From: Pholis gunnellus
Lineage: Eukaryota > Chordata > Actinopteri > Perciformes > Pholidae
DNA: 64,000 nt
Reading direction: 5' to 3'
Assembly: GCA_910591455.2 (NCBI GenBank)
Contig: OU342809.1
Location: 24,196,349-24,260,348 of the forward strand
Part shown: piece by piece, positions 31,585 to 44,287 of the stretch
Layout of the letters: each line of letters starts with the position of its first letter
How positions within the stretch are numbered: the first letter of the stretch is position 1
Position numbers and translations under genes: made by a program
The notes under the pieces: model-generated
Told to the model about the DNA's origin: nothing
The model's input: the letters and a program-made list of their open reading frames with translations, nothing else
Databases searched by the model: none

Positions 31585-32625
31585 CACTGTTCATGTACAG
31601 AGTGTAGACACTTAACGTAAAGAGTGTAGACACTGTTAACGTACAGAGTGTAGACACTGTTAATGTACAGAGTGTAGACACTGTTAACGTACAGAGTGTA
31701 GACACTTAACGTACAGAGTGTAGACACTGTTAACGTACAGTGTAGACACTTAACGTACAGAGTGTAGACACTGTTAACGTAGAGTGTAGACACTGTTAAC
31801 GTACAGAGTGTAGACACTTAACGTACAGAGTGTAGACACTTAACGTACAGAGTGTAGACACTGTTAACGTACAGAGTGTAGACACTGTTAACGTACAGAG
31901 TGTAGACACTTAACGTACAGAGTGTAGACACTGTTAACGTACAGAGTGTAGACACTTAACGTACAGAGTGTAGACACTGTTAACGTAGAGTGTAGACACT
32001 GTTAACGTACAGAGTGTAGACACTTAACGTACAGAGTGTAGACACTTAACGTACAGAGTGTAGACACTGTTAACGTACAGAGTGTAGACACTTAACGTAC
32101 AGAGTGTAGACACTGTTAACGTAGAGTGTAGACACTGTTAACGTACAGAGTGTAGACACTGTTAACGTACAGAGTGTAGACAATGTTAATGTACAGAGTG
32201 TAGACACTTAACGTACAGAGTGTAGACACTTAACGTACAGAGTGTAGACACTGTTAACGTACAGAGTGTAGACACTGTTAACGTACAGAGTGTAGACACT
32301 TAACGTACAGAGTGTAGACACTTAACGTACAGAGTGTAGACACTGTTAACGTAAAGAGTGTAGACACTGTTAACGTACAGAGTGTAGACACTTAATGTAC
32401 AGAGTGTAGACACTGTTAACGTAGAGTGTAGACACTGTTAACGTACAGAGTGTAGACACTGTTAACGTACAGAGTGTAGACACTGTTAATGTACAGAGTG
32501 TAGACACTGTTAACGTAGAGTGTAGACACTGTTAATGTACAGAGTGTAGACACTGTTAACGTACAGAGTGTAGACACTGTTAATGTACAGAGTGTAGACA
32601 CTGTTCATGTACAGAGTGTAGATGT
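31585..32625. repeat. Minisatellite of 20-24-bp units
   Basis: About 45 copies built on gtacagagtgtagacact followed by gttaac (24 bp, type A) or taac (22 bp, type B), with a third type lacking ac after gta (22 bp, type C) and a rare 20-bp form. The types recur in similar orders (for example A-C-B-B-A), which suggests higher-order duplication. Open frames across it (VYTLYVNS repeats) are artefacts. Confidence 0.95.
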
Positions 32626-32984
32626 GTTGTTACAGTCAGGTAGCTTTGTGTAGTCCGTGACGTCCGGCCGTCTGTTGTCAGAGGAACAGCTGGTGCTTCG
32701 GATTCTTGATTATTTGTTTGGGCTTTTGTTTTCTTTTACAAAGCAGGAATCATGGTCTGGAGAAATGGGCTCATGAAGGAGTAGTGTCACGGGGCTCAAT
32801 AGCATTCAGCATGTTAGTACAGCCTGGTTTTCCTCTCCAGAGTAGGGTCTCATATCCACGGCTATAAACATACCTTTAGCCCTGTTTGAATCAGTAGGGA
32901 ACAGCTACCTAAATGCTACGGGGAGAGTTTGTAGCATGTGTGCTGCTTTTGGTTTTCCTGCTAAGCTAGTTTAGCATAGCGTTT
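32626..32984. other. No gene recognised
   Basis: Unique-looking sequence to the right of the minisatellite. Nothing supportable. Confidence 0.5.
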
Positions 32985-32988
32985 ATGA

Positions 32989-33110
32989 AGGCAAATCACT
33001 GTCAAAATCCGAGATGGCAAATGAGATCAACGTGCGTGTGTGTAGAGGTCCCGCTCGTGCAAATCAAAAAGCCGCGCAGAATATCTCTGCTTGCGTGTGT
33101 AGTAGAGTAA
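32989..33110. mobile_element. Single terminal repeat of the foldback family
   Basis: Begins ggcaaatcactgtcaaaatc and follows the arm of the element at 21,439-22,100 for about 110 bp, including tagaggtccc and gtgcaaatcaaa. The second arm is absent. Confidence 0.75.
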
Positions 33111-33215
33111 AAAGTACATTATATACCTCTGAGATGTAGTGGAGTAAAAAGTACATTATATACCTCTGAGATGTAGTGGAGTAAAAAGTACATTATTTGC
33201 CTCTGAGATGTAGTG
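33111..33215. repeat. 37-bp tandem repeat, three units
   Basis: Three copies of a unit containing gtagtggagtaaaaagtaca and cctctgagat. This sequence is typical of the subterminal part of fish DNA transposons. Confidence 0.9.
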
Positions 33216-33339
33216 CAATCTGAAAACCACCTCCATACCGCCACCTAGCGTCTGTGTCAGAGTGATATGGGGTCAATCTAAAGACGAGGATTGTAACAAT
33301 GAAATTTAGTTATACAATGGTGACTGGGTCTGCCCACTT

Positions 33340-33600
33340 GCGTTCACACCAAACGCAGCGCAAATTATTCAGATCATTTTCAATGGACACTGAAGCACAG
33401 TGAAGCATCAACCAATCGTTTGTTTTTGTTTCACTATTTCTGGTCCAATCTAAAATATGGAAGAACAGCGTATTGTTGCCGTTAGCCAGTTCCTGGGTGC
33501 TATTCAACAACACAACTACACCAACGAGCGATGGAGCTACACGATGTATCTGGACACGCTGGACCGTTTTGTAGCTTTGTCGAGCGCAGTGTGAACACAG
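33340..33600. repeat. Fragment related to the PIF/Harbinger-like MITE
   Basis: Contains gcgttcacaccaaacgcagc, close to the terminus of the element at 44,288. The opposite end is missing. A short + strand frame (MEEQRIVAVSQFLG) follows; its meaning is unclear. Confidence 0.45.
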
Positions 33601-33821
33601 AATACCTCCGGGAGGACACTGCGTTTAATGCGCCGTTACCACATGTGTGTGTGTTCATGTTGTTCATGTTGGTTAAGAAAAGAGTGAAGCACCACAGAGA
33701 GAGCAGCAGATTGAAGCCTGTGATAATGTACATGTGTTGGCCCACAATAAACCAGCTCTGAGGCCCCAAAAGTAACCTGACATGGTTTACCCAGCCTTAG
33801 ACCCTCTCGCTGTCTCCCTTT

Positions 33822-33826
<5 letters not shown>

Positions 33827-33888
<62 letters not shown>
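33827..33888. repeat. (CA)n microsatellite
   Basis: About 60 bp of uninterrupted CA dinucleotides. Confidence 0.95.
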
Positions 33889-33889
<1 letters not shown>

Positions 33890-36550
33890 CTCCTTTGAAG
33901 TTAATGACTTCCTCTGGTGTAGTAGACTTCCTTGAAGAACTGGACAAACAGCCAATTAACACAGAAACATGGACATAGAAACACTTATACAGACACACAC
34001 ACACGTGCCAGTCTGGACTATTAAAGTTGTAATGACTTTGACTCTTCAGATTGACCGTGCTGTGAAGCTTGGAACATTTTCTACACTTATGTTACAAGTT
34101 CTGGAAGATCTTGTAGAACATGCTACATTTTGAAATATGCACTCAGTTGTCAGTTAATTAGAAGTATTTCTAATGTTTAGCACATCAGGGAATATGAAAA
34201 TAATCTCCTCATTAACTTGAGTGTGGACATGAAACGTGGGATGCAGAAGGGTAAAAAGTGTGACCTGTGTGTTTGAACGTCAGCAAATCATCCAAACGAT
34301 TCTGCTCTACCAGCCTCTGCTCCGTGGAGTGAAACACAACTTTTCTCTTCAAATTCGGACTGTTGGCTTTCCAAATGATATGCAGATTTTGTAAATGAAA
34401 GCGATCATGCTTTGGATTTTGTTTTGGGAGGTATTGTTGTCGAAGCATCTAGGCATTATTATTACCGTTTGAACTGGAGATAGTTAATAATCATACAGTA
34501 ATAAAGAGGACCCAAATCTTTGCTCATGGGGGAATGTTTGCTCCCTATAAATTAAAGCGTACTGTCTAGAGCTGATCTATATGAAATAACTTCTGTTGTG
34601 ATTTGGCGACTTATGAATAAAAATGTACTTGATCTGTCGGGTAACATAAAGAATGTTTCTCCTGCACTGGTCAATTTACAGATGTTCTATTTTTGCTTCC
34701 ATAAAGCGTCTTCTTTCAGACTAGTGGAAAGAAAACATTTATTTTACTACTTACAGAAAACGTGTAACACAATAAATACTCCTCTTAATATGAGTAATGA
34801 AGTGGTGAAGTTTCATGGTGATATCTATGAGCGTTTGACTCTATTCACCCGTAGAGTCTCTAAATGTGTGTAATTAACTAAACGTCTCTTTAAAGGACGT
34901 TTTCTCTAAATGAGTTTGTTCTCAGAGTCTGATGATAAATCTCCACTTCAGCAGCTCTTACACACACCAAACTGTACACGTTCATTCCTCTCTGTGTTCT
35001 GAAGGTTCACACAGAGGCTTGTTTGTATAGAAGTCATAGTCTGATTTATACACATTTTTTTACGATCATTGTGGGAAAAATTGATTTTTTTGAATGCCTG
35101 TTGACAATATTTATAGAGTGATACAAAGATATATCCAAAATTCCCTCTGGAAACACGTTGGACTCTAATATGTCGACAAAATGAAAGAAGAATTGTGAAC
35201 CTGGCTTTTTCTAATGTTCACGTTTCAGTTCTGCGAGATAATACCTCATTTATATATTTAAACATAATTATTCTGAAAACTTTGAACAGTAACAATAATT
35301 GTCTTACGGTTTTATGGTGATATCTATTAGTCATATGTGTTAACTTTCAGAAGCCTGATTATATTATCTTGGAACTTCTGATCACATTGATCATGTATTT
35401 GCAGTAGATTTGATAGCAGTGGGGTGAAATATGAACTATTGTGTGTGTGGTCAACAAACCATTAGAGTAGTCATCAGCCGTTAAGCACACATGGGTGGGA
35501 CCTTAAGAACACACTGTTATTATCCCACCTCAGACTTGACCTGACCTGACGTCTAACACAGGTTGTGCTGCTAATCACAGTAATCATATACTGCAGGGAC
35601 TGAAAGAGCTGCGAGCCCTCTGCTGACCTGCACAACTAAGTGTTATTTTCAGCACTGCTCACTTCTTATGCTGCTGGTTAACAGAGCAGACTGCCTGAAG
35701 TGTAGACCAGGAAAAGCCCGCTCATCTTGTCACAATCTCTTCTTCCTCACTCCCGTTGCTCTGCACTGATCCAGGAACGTTTCTTTAACCTGATGAGTTT
35801 GTCACAGAGGTTGTCTCTCCTCTCTGCCTCTGGTGGTGTCTGCACATGCAGATGGTTCAGGTGAGAGAGATTATTTAAGGATTACTGGCCTTCTGCCTGT
35901 TGGACCAGAGTCATGGCAACAGACAGGTTGGGAAAGACACTCGGTGTTGACTTGAATCCTTATGCAACTAAGACGCAACCCTGTCCAACCCTTGTTGTGT
36001 GTGTGTCTTATGGTTTGTAAAGTGATGGATTGTCAGGATGTATCGAATCCCAAGAAATCAAATGGTTGTTTGAACTCCATAAACTACCCAGTACACTACC
36101 GTGTGTTCTACCTGCTTTGTGCTCTTACATGTGTGGGATTGGTCGGTGCAGTCGGATGATGTCATGTTAAAGCGGAGTTGCCACCAACTGTGGAGTGTTT
36201 GCTTCAGCGTCTTTAAGGGTTGTAAATACTAAGCAGTAGAGGTGAGCTGGTCCTGGACGGGTGAGTCTGTTGCTCCCTCTGGAAGAAGGTGGTGGTGACA
36301 AAGAGCGTGCAGACAAAGCAAACAGAGCAGCGCTGAGTCACAGAGCTGCAGAGGTGTAGTGAAGAGGTATCAATCTGGCTCAAGTTCTAAACATCTAAAA
36401 GAGACTTATTTCTGTGCCCACAAAGGCCTTTATCGTCGTGTGGGCCGTTACATTTTTCCTGGTCCTACTTTTAAAAACGCTTCATTTAACTAGAGACAAC
36501 AGAGATGTTCCCAAACCAATGTTTCCTTCCTGAAACCGATCCAGATACCT
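33889..36550. other. No gene recognised
   Basis: About 2.7 kb of AT-rich DNA without a supportable gene. It contains the right arm of the inverted pair (34,895-34,974). Open frames (for example 34,598-34,873 and 35,962-36,159) lack motifs and splice context. Confidence 0.5.
34895..34974. repeat. Right arm of a distant inverted repeat
   Basis: Reverse partner of 30,178-30,254, with ggacgttttctctaaatgag and gatgataaatctccacttca. Confidence 0.8.
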
Positions 36551-36663
36551 GATGCCGTTCCAAAACCAGAGTGGGTGTGTATATGTATATGCATGTAGTG
36601 TATGGTGTATACTGTATATATACCACAAAAAACACCCCTAATGTATGTATATATGTGTGGGTG

Positions 36664-36702
<39 letters not shown>

Positions 36703-36732
36703 ATATGTGTGGGTGTATATATGTGTATTTAT

Positions 36733-38250
36733 CAGTGGCGGGCCGTGGATTTTATACCTGGGCCTTCAGTGCTGTTCTACACTTCTAATAACCTCATTAT
36801 GACATCACAGCTACGGGTTATTATTTGTTTCGTGTAAAAGCCGCATATTCACATTGTATATTATGTTATATGTTATTATGTTATATGTATATTCACACAT
36901 ATAACACTGCAACATTTGACAAATGAAATAAAATGTTGCATGAAGTTCAACACCTATCATACAAAACACGAAATGCAGAGTGCAGATACATGAATACGAG
37001 CATGACGGGACGCTGCGTCATTAACGGACAATACAGTCCAAATCAATGTAACACAATGACAAACTCACAAGAGCAGTCGCATATATTCGTATGACAACAA
37101 AGCAACAAATCAATCCAGCAGACCTGCAGCGGATCCACGCATTCCACCACACGAGCACGAGCCATTCAAATACTATTCATAAAAACACCACGATAGACAA
37201 ATGAACAGTAGAGGTAAACAAACGAAGTTCACTTACCAAATGCTGTCTAACCTCCTTTCTTTGTTGACAAAGAGTTTAATCCCAGTACATCAGTTCCAGT
37301 AAGAAGTCCTTCTCCATTCATCGAGCCTCCACAGTTGTATTTCGCCGGGGTCGTCGGCGGCGGGGTGTTCGTCTTCGGCCGCGGACCGGCGAAGGGCGGG
37401 CCGCGGTTGTGGAGCTGTTTCCCTGCGAACGTGGTCGTTGAGTTGTAGATCCACTCGAGTCTCTCCAAAAGTACCGACGCTCAGTTAAAATGAAACACAT
37501 TCCCAGCCATAACATGTGCAACGCTTCTCCGACGCTGCATACAAACCCTTTTCCTGGCTGGTCAGGGCTGCTAGCTGTGGGGTCGTTTCTTACTGTCCAG
37601 TTTGTTCAGAAATGTCCTTCTTGAGAAAAGCGTTCCCAGTAACTCCGCCACTAAATCCGTTTCTCCTCTTTCCGCCATTTCATATTAAAAAAACAAAGCT
37701 AGGTAAAATGTCTTTCAAATATTTCCACTTGAACTCTGTCTGCTACAACCAAAGGTCTGCTAACAATCATGTTTCGCGGGCACATAGTCACGTGCCCACC
37801 CACTGACCAATCACAGCACACTCTGCACCTTGCAGCAGAGAGGCATTTGGACTCTGAGCTGCAGTAATGCTGACGTAACTAGGCCTGCAAACCGCTCTAG
37901 TGCGTCCATGAATCTCAAACTAAAGATCTGATTGGTTGAATCAACAATATCGTCCCCATTCAACTTAAACTGCACATGGAAGCACTGGGTGAGTCTGCAG
38001 GCCTGGGGCCTCTCTTCTTACGAGAGACACAGAGGTGAAATCTGATTGGATAAAAGCTCTACTTAAAACAAGCTGCACTGGAAGCAGAGCAACTGAGGAG
38101 CACAGTAGCTGTGCAATGAGAAAATAAGATAATGGGAAAAATATTTTTATAAATTATAATACATATAAGAAAAAATGAAATGTATTGAAGAAAAAATATG
38201 AAATTATAAAATAGCTATAACTTTGTGATTCTGTTTAGGCCAGCAGACTG
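36733..38250 (-). mobile_element. hAT transposon copy with a nearly lost right terminus
   Basis: Same family as 9,850-11,260. It starts CAGTGGCGGGCCGTG and shows an exact target duplication GTATTTAT at 36,725-36,732 and 38,251-38,258. Its right end reads gtttaggccagcag-ACTG: about 30 bp present in the 9,850 copy, including most of the terminal repeat, are missing. It contains a decayed transposase start on the - strand at about 37,530-37,690. Confidence 0.93.
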
Positions 38251-38588
38251 GTATTTATGTATGCATATATATATATATATATATACACATGGTATATACA
38301 CATGACCACATTGACATCCATGTTCAGATTGTGAGACTCTGATTCAGGTGATGTTTACAAAACTAATGTAAATTTAGGGACATAAAACAACATTCAACAC
38401 AATCTAGAAACATCTCGGTCATTTTTCTACCATTATTCTAACACAAGTATTGAAGTATTTCAGTGTGGCTGTGTGTGAACCTATTAGACTGGCTACAAAC
38501 TAGTAATTAGCCCGCTGCACTCAAGTGACAGTTAAGCTGCTTATTGGCCAGCTGGAGATTAACCAGAAAGTCCCCACTTCACAGGGGT

Positions 38589-38639
<51 letters not shown>

Positions 38640-39333
38640 CATGTGATGCTTAGTGAAGAATAGTCTGTCAGCTCAGTACCAGGCTCATTGTACTTCAGCA
38701 GAACGTAACACGTTTCATCATCCAGAGCAGCATTACAGGACAGGGTTTGCTTCTTTAAATCTCTGGAGGGCCGATGTGACGGTGTTACCGATCAACACTT
38801 CCTGCTGTTGCTTCACAATAAAGGCCTTCCAGCTAATAAATAGTCATTCAGTTACTTGGAGTAACTTAGCCAAATAATCAGATATTGGTTCATGCACAGA
38901 GGCCATGGGACATTTGGCACCGCGGCTGGTGTGATCATTGCGAGATGGTCTCTTGTTACTACTGATGTGAAAAGGGTAGCAGATTAACTTTGAATTCTTA
39001 GTAAACTAGACAGAAGATTGCAGAAGAAGAGTTCTTATTGTGATAACATTTTTGATTCTTTGTCTCCAGCTGACATGTTTAAAAAGCAGAACCCTGTCAA
39101 AGTGTTGCACGATATGCACTCGATGGCTACATACGAGACATTGTGCTAAATCTGTGTTTCCCATAGGATTTTGTGAGACTATGGTGGGTGGCAACGTCCC
39201 TCAGAACAACAGGTTGTATTTGGGTTTTAAAGTTTGAATGCATCAACCTGGTGCACTTTGAGAGCAACGTTCCGAGGCTAGATCTATGAAGAACGTTGTG
39301 CTCTTGTAATCAACATTGTGCTCTAGCTAGTGT
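38251..39333. other. No gene recognised
   Basis: A (TA)n run at 38,265-38,284, (CA)n at 38,591-38,636 and otherwise unassigned sequence. Confidence 0.5.
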
Positions 39334-40796
39334 GACGGATACCCTCACGGTTCAGCACACAGTTTAACGTTAACCATCACAGTGTGAAATAAAGTTTTAC
39401 TGACATCGTTATCCACCAATATTCAGTAAAATATGTGATCGGGACATCATTAATGCTTCTGATAATGATACATTGTAAACAACTGACCGGAGTAGAACTA
39501 ATGGACAATGAACGAAGGTCTGCTCACTTACGTTATGATGCGTTCAGGCTGTAACCATCGCCGAAGTGTGAATGGGGAACCTATTGGTTCTTTTCCTTCA
39601 CATATTTAAAGTGCTGTACCTATGAATCTTGTCAGTTGCCTGTAATGATTACACGGGATATGAATAGGGTCTGTTATTGTTATTATTTAATTTGACCTCG
39701 CTGTATAAATTGTGAGGGGGGGGAGTGACGTGAGAGGAGATTGTGTGCGCCGACAGGGGAAGCCGTCGGTGTTTAGTGGACTCAAGAGATCGCGTCTCGC
39801 CACGCTTCAGCTGTTGTTGACTTTGTTTGGTTGTCATCGGACTGGTTTGTGTTACTTTAAGGAACTTTGGAACTGATGGGACTCGGGGTTTGAGTGATAG
39901 TTTGTAAATGTTTAGTTTATTGTGCCGGAGGACAGCGGGAGCCTCGCGGTTTTTGTTTTGTGTGCTGGAACCGGTATGCCGAATGCTTTTGCTTTATAAT
40001 AATATATGGTGTTATATTTAACTGACTGTGTGCATTCTTTTGTGTCTGTCATTATAGGGAATAATAGAGAGAGCCTTTCAGCGTGTTTTGTACCTTCAAC
40101 TATGTTATGCAGTCAGATGCTAGTTTACACTCTAAGCACATTATAATACATCATTAAATCTAATAATTACAAGATTTGTTTTTATTTCCTAATCATTTCA
40201 ATTGTGTGAAAAAAGTAAAAAAGGATAACATGTAGAATATTTGATGGTTTACTGACTTCACAGTGGTTTAAATGATGTTTGGGACAATAGTGTGGATCCT
40301 TGCCGTTGACTATGCATCTCCGCCGTGATGAAGTGAGCGCTCAGTCTTTTCCTCTTCATAGAGGAACGATCTTCATACTGAAGTGGGTGCACGAGGGGAT
40401 TTTGTAGCGTGGTCGTATGTCTTTCTCTTTAAACAATGCCTATAGACCGTAACGGTTTTGTCCACCACCCTTATCCATCATTATTAGTTACAGGGAAGAC
40501 AAAATGCTCCCAAACTTGCGATTTAAGTGATGCCGGGAGCTTCTGAAGTTCCTCCGCTCGCCATGATTTTAGACTTTCACCGTTAGATGCTTTTAACCTG
40601 CTCCGTTCATGTGAACACACTACTGCTTTATATCTGTTCACTGACACTGGTGAACAGATAATCGGGGACTTGTTACTTGAAAAGGAACAGCAGCAGTAAA
40701 ACTTTATTACACACTATGATGATTACACTGTAAAAAAAAATAATGTAAATACTCAATTGATCCGCGGTTCACAAGTGATCCGTTACACCACTAGAA
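39334..40796 (-). mobile_element. DNA transposon family X, copy 1, interrupted
   Basis: The ends ctagtgtgacggat and atccgttacaccactag are inverted. The body matches the element at 60,766-62,045 in reverse, with shared phrases gttcagcacacagtttaacg, cattataatacatcattaaa and tttatttcctaatcattt. An unrelated insertion (about 39,551-40,110) separates the matching parts. Class not assigned. Confidence 0.7.
39551..40110. mobile_element. Insertion within family X copy 1
   Basis: About 560 bp absent from the equivalent place in the copy at 61.2-61.5 kb. It starts near tgtaaccatcgccgaag and includes a G9 run (39,716-39,724) and a GC-richer core. It may be a solo LTR, but edges and duplication are not resolved. 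Confidence 0.4.
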
Positions 40797-40975
40797 GATA
40801 CCATATTTGGAATGAGGAGGACACCTTATATGTCTCTGGTAACTAGAGATTGAGACCATAAACTCATGTTTACTGAGGTAATAAATCAAGAGAGAAGTAG
40901 TCATTTTCTCATAGACTTCTATACAACCAGAGGAATCGCCCCCTGGTGGACATTAGAGACAATGCAGGTTTTAGA
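40797..40975 (+). repeat. Repeat family A, short copy
   Basis: Carries actagagattgagaccataa, taaatcaagagagaagtag and cagaggaatcgccccctggt. Other copies are at 43.8-45.4, 46.6-47.1 (reverse) and 55.2-55.6 kb. Confidence 0.8.
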
Positions 40976-41730
<755 letters not shown>

Positions 41731-41875
41731 TTTTACTTCAGTCTCAGGCCGTGCCAGCCTCCATGAATCTTCACTGTGAAGTCTTCTGGAATCTTCTGTT
41801 TATGAAATCCTCCCCATAACGCTGCCCTGTGGTCTCTCTGTCTTCTTCACTGACTGTTTGTAGCATGAACTGTAG

Positions 41876-41909
<34 letters not shown>

Positions 41910-43274
41910 ACCATGAACATGTAATAACTGTCAAAGCCGAGGTAAACACAAGGTTTAAAGCCCATTCTGTGAACTTGTGATGTTTGTAGAGAAGCAGGCA
42001 GGATGTGCATTATCATCATTCTATCAACCACTATCCCACAGAGATCTCTGGCACTTCTACTACACAATTAATCCATCCTGAGAAATTACAACCAGGGTGT
42101 AGCTGAAGGTTTTTCTGTTGCATGTTTTTTCATCTTGAAAGACTGAGATAATGAGAGAAATAATTTCAACCAGAAGTATTACAGCCGGTCCATTATACAA
42201 AATTGTCTATACTTGACATTCAACGGTTTTTATACTGGTAATCCAATTTTGTGTCAGTCACTACACTATGAAATAGGAACTTGCAGAAACTTCAAAGATA
42301 ATCCATCATTGAATAAACGTATTTATATATGTTTGATCAGCCCCGGGGGTATCAAGATTTTAAAAGTGGCAGAAAAGCATCAAAGCTGCTCTACAGTAAC
42401 GTCACAATAAGAGAAACACCGCTGGTGTTTTAGATGACGGAGCGGCCAGCAGAGGGAGGCCTCTCAACACAGTCCGTGCTCACCACATGATGACACCGTC
42501 AACTCGGACAAGAACGTACTGTTACTGCAAAGGACATTTCGCTGTGATAGACTGGCCATGCAGGACGTTCATTCTTCTGTTCGGGAATGAAGTGAAACTA
42601 GCGGCTGCCTGGTGGGTCGGACACTTTGAAAAGAATGTTATGCTTTGGAAAATGGCCAACTGTCAAGGAAAGTGTACAAACGTTGTAGTAAATGGGCAAA
42701 ACTGCTGTAGACCTTTACACCTGCTAGTTAAATGAGCTATACGCGCTGGCTGAGTGCAGGTTGCTACAGCTAACGGCTAGCATAAATTTAAATTGTATGG
42801 ACCCAGTAGTAGAGCAGAAATGCCCCCTATTAGATTATTTTTTATATATGTTAACAGTTCTTGCACCTTTGAGGGAAGAGGAGGAATATTGGGTGAGTAA
42901 TGGCAAACCTCCTCCACAGTCCTGCCCGTACTATTCCACTCAACAGATTACCGAAATGCACCAAGAAACGCAGTGAAGAAGAAGACTGCAAGCTGGCGAA
43001 CATAGATGTAAACAATGCTGGATTTTAAATACTGTAAGAAATGATTCGTGAGGAAGGACAATGCCTTTAACACACAACTGTTTTAGTGAGTAACACTAAA
43101 TGTAACAACAAAGGAAACATTTCTAGGGCCCCTTTAAATTCTGCTACAGCAGAGCTCCAAGAGCCACAAAGAACAACACAACCTTTGGTGGAGGAGCTTA
43201 TCGAAAAAGCTGAGGGGAAACAAACAGACCTGATCTAGAAATAGGAATGTAAAGAATGTGGCTTCATTTCAGCA

Positions 43275-43275
<1 letters not shown>
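41731..43275. other. No gene recognised
   Basis: Contains two adjacent open frames (42,487-42,735 and 42,761-42,976) with ordinary composition but no motif. The style of the flanks (gacaatgcctttaacacaca, ctagggcccctttaaattct) suggests old DNA-transposon sequence. Confidence 0.4.

Positions 43276-43360
<85 letters not shown>
43276..43360. repeat. (GT)n microsatellite
   Basis: About 85 bp of uninterrupted GT dinucleotides. Confidence 0.95.
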
Positions 43361-43362
<2 letters not shown>

Positions 43363-43834
43363 TACGTGTTGGGCCAGCATTGCTTTGAACCCAAAGAACA
43401 ACATTTGAGCTCACTGTTGCAACTAAAATCAGTCCTTACAGACAGGCTCACCTCCCACTAACATTCTTGGGTAGTTAAAGGTCCCACGTGATATTTTTGT
43501 TGCAGTAGTTGCGGTTTGCAAACCCAACCTTCAAAGTTGGCTCCTCCTCCCCGGCTCATTGAGGGTGAGGGTGCTCCCCAACCCCCAGATTCACTCTGGT
43601 TTTGGAATGAGTTTCGTCGTTTTGGGTTTCTCAACCATTTTCTTAGCCTCCTCTTGGATTTGTGCTCACGATCCAGCACCTACGTTTTTATAGAGGTTGA
43701 CGCCCAGAAAAGTCCAAAAGACAGCGAAATAAGAAGAAAAGAGAAAATACAGGCAGAGGGCAGGCGCTCCCCACACAGATGATATATGTTATATTATATG
43801 TGTTATATTCTATTATATAAGTGGGTGTAGTAAG
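43361..43834. other. Probable old repeat, no gene
   Basis: The segment 43,480-43,780, with gtagttaaaggtcccacgtg and agagggcaggcgctcccca, has the look of a dispersed fish element. No coding role supported. Confidence 0.4.
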
Positions 43835-43952
43835 TAAGTAGTAAGTGGATGTAGTTTCTTGGACCACCAGTTAGTTTGTGGACTACGTTTTGAAGCCTTG
43901 AGTCGACTTCGGCCGTCACCATCTTGGTTGTTTGGAACCAGAAGTGACACAA

Positions 43953-44225
43953 TGTGGCCGACTGTGTCTCAGTGGTAGAGCAGGGTTCGATCCCCGGCTC
44001 CGCTAGTCCATGACAGTGTCCTTGGGCAAGACACTTAAGCCCAAGTTGCTACGATGTTCCTGCAGTGTATGAATGGGTGTAAACTGGAGTTAGTCCTGAT
44101 GGGCAGGTGGCACCTTGCATGGTAGCACCTGCCATCAGTATGTGAATGGGTGAATGATGACATGTGTGTTAAAACATTTAAGTGGTCGAAACACTAGAAA
44201 ACAACTATACAAGTACAGTCCATTT
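43953..44225 (+). repeat. tRNA-derived SINE with 6-bp target duplication
   Basis: Flanked by ACACAA at 43,947-43,952 and 44,226-44,231. The A-box region gtctcagtggtagagcagg is followed almost directly by the B-box ggttcgatcccc, whereas copies at 19.1 and 60.9 kb have about 25 more bases between them. The tail reads actatacaagtacagtccat. Confidence 0.88.
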
Positions 44226-44287
44226 ACACAAGAGGGAGGAGCTAAGTACAACTGAACGCCGAATAAGACATTTCAAGCGAACTGTTA

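Noticed and set aside
31569..32601. Repeat protein with VYTLYVNS units
   Set aside because: Translation of the minisatellite; mixed 20-24-bp unit lengths break the frame and there is no start or splice context.
31585..32625. CRISPR-like array
   Set aside because: Units are contiguous without unique spacers, and the sequence is from an animal genome.
42487..42976. Two adjacent open frames that might be exons
   Set aside because: No splice borders, no recognisable domain and the flanks look repetitive.
43955..44000. A true tRNA gene
   Set aside because: A and B box similarity belongs to a SINE with target duplication and two sister copies; no cloverleaf can be completed.
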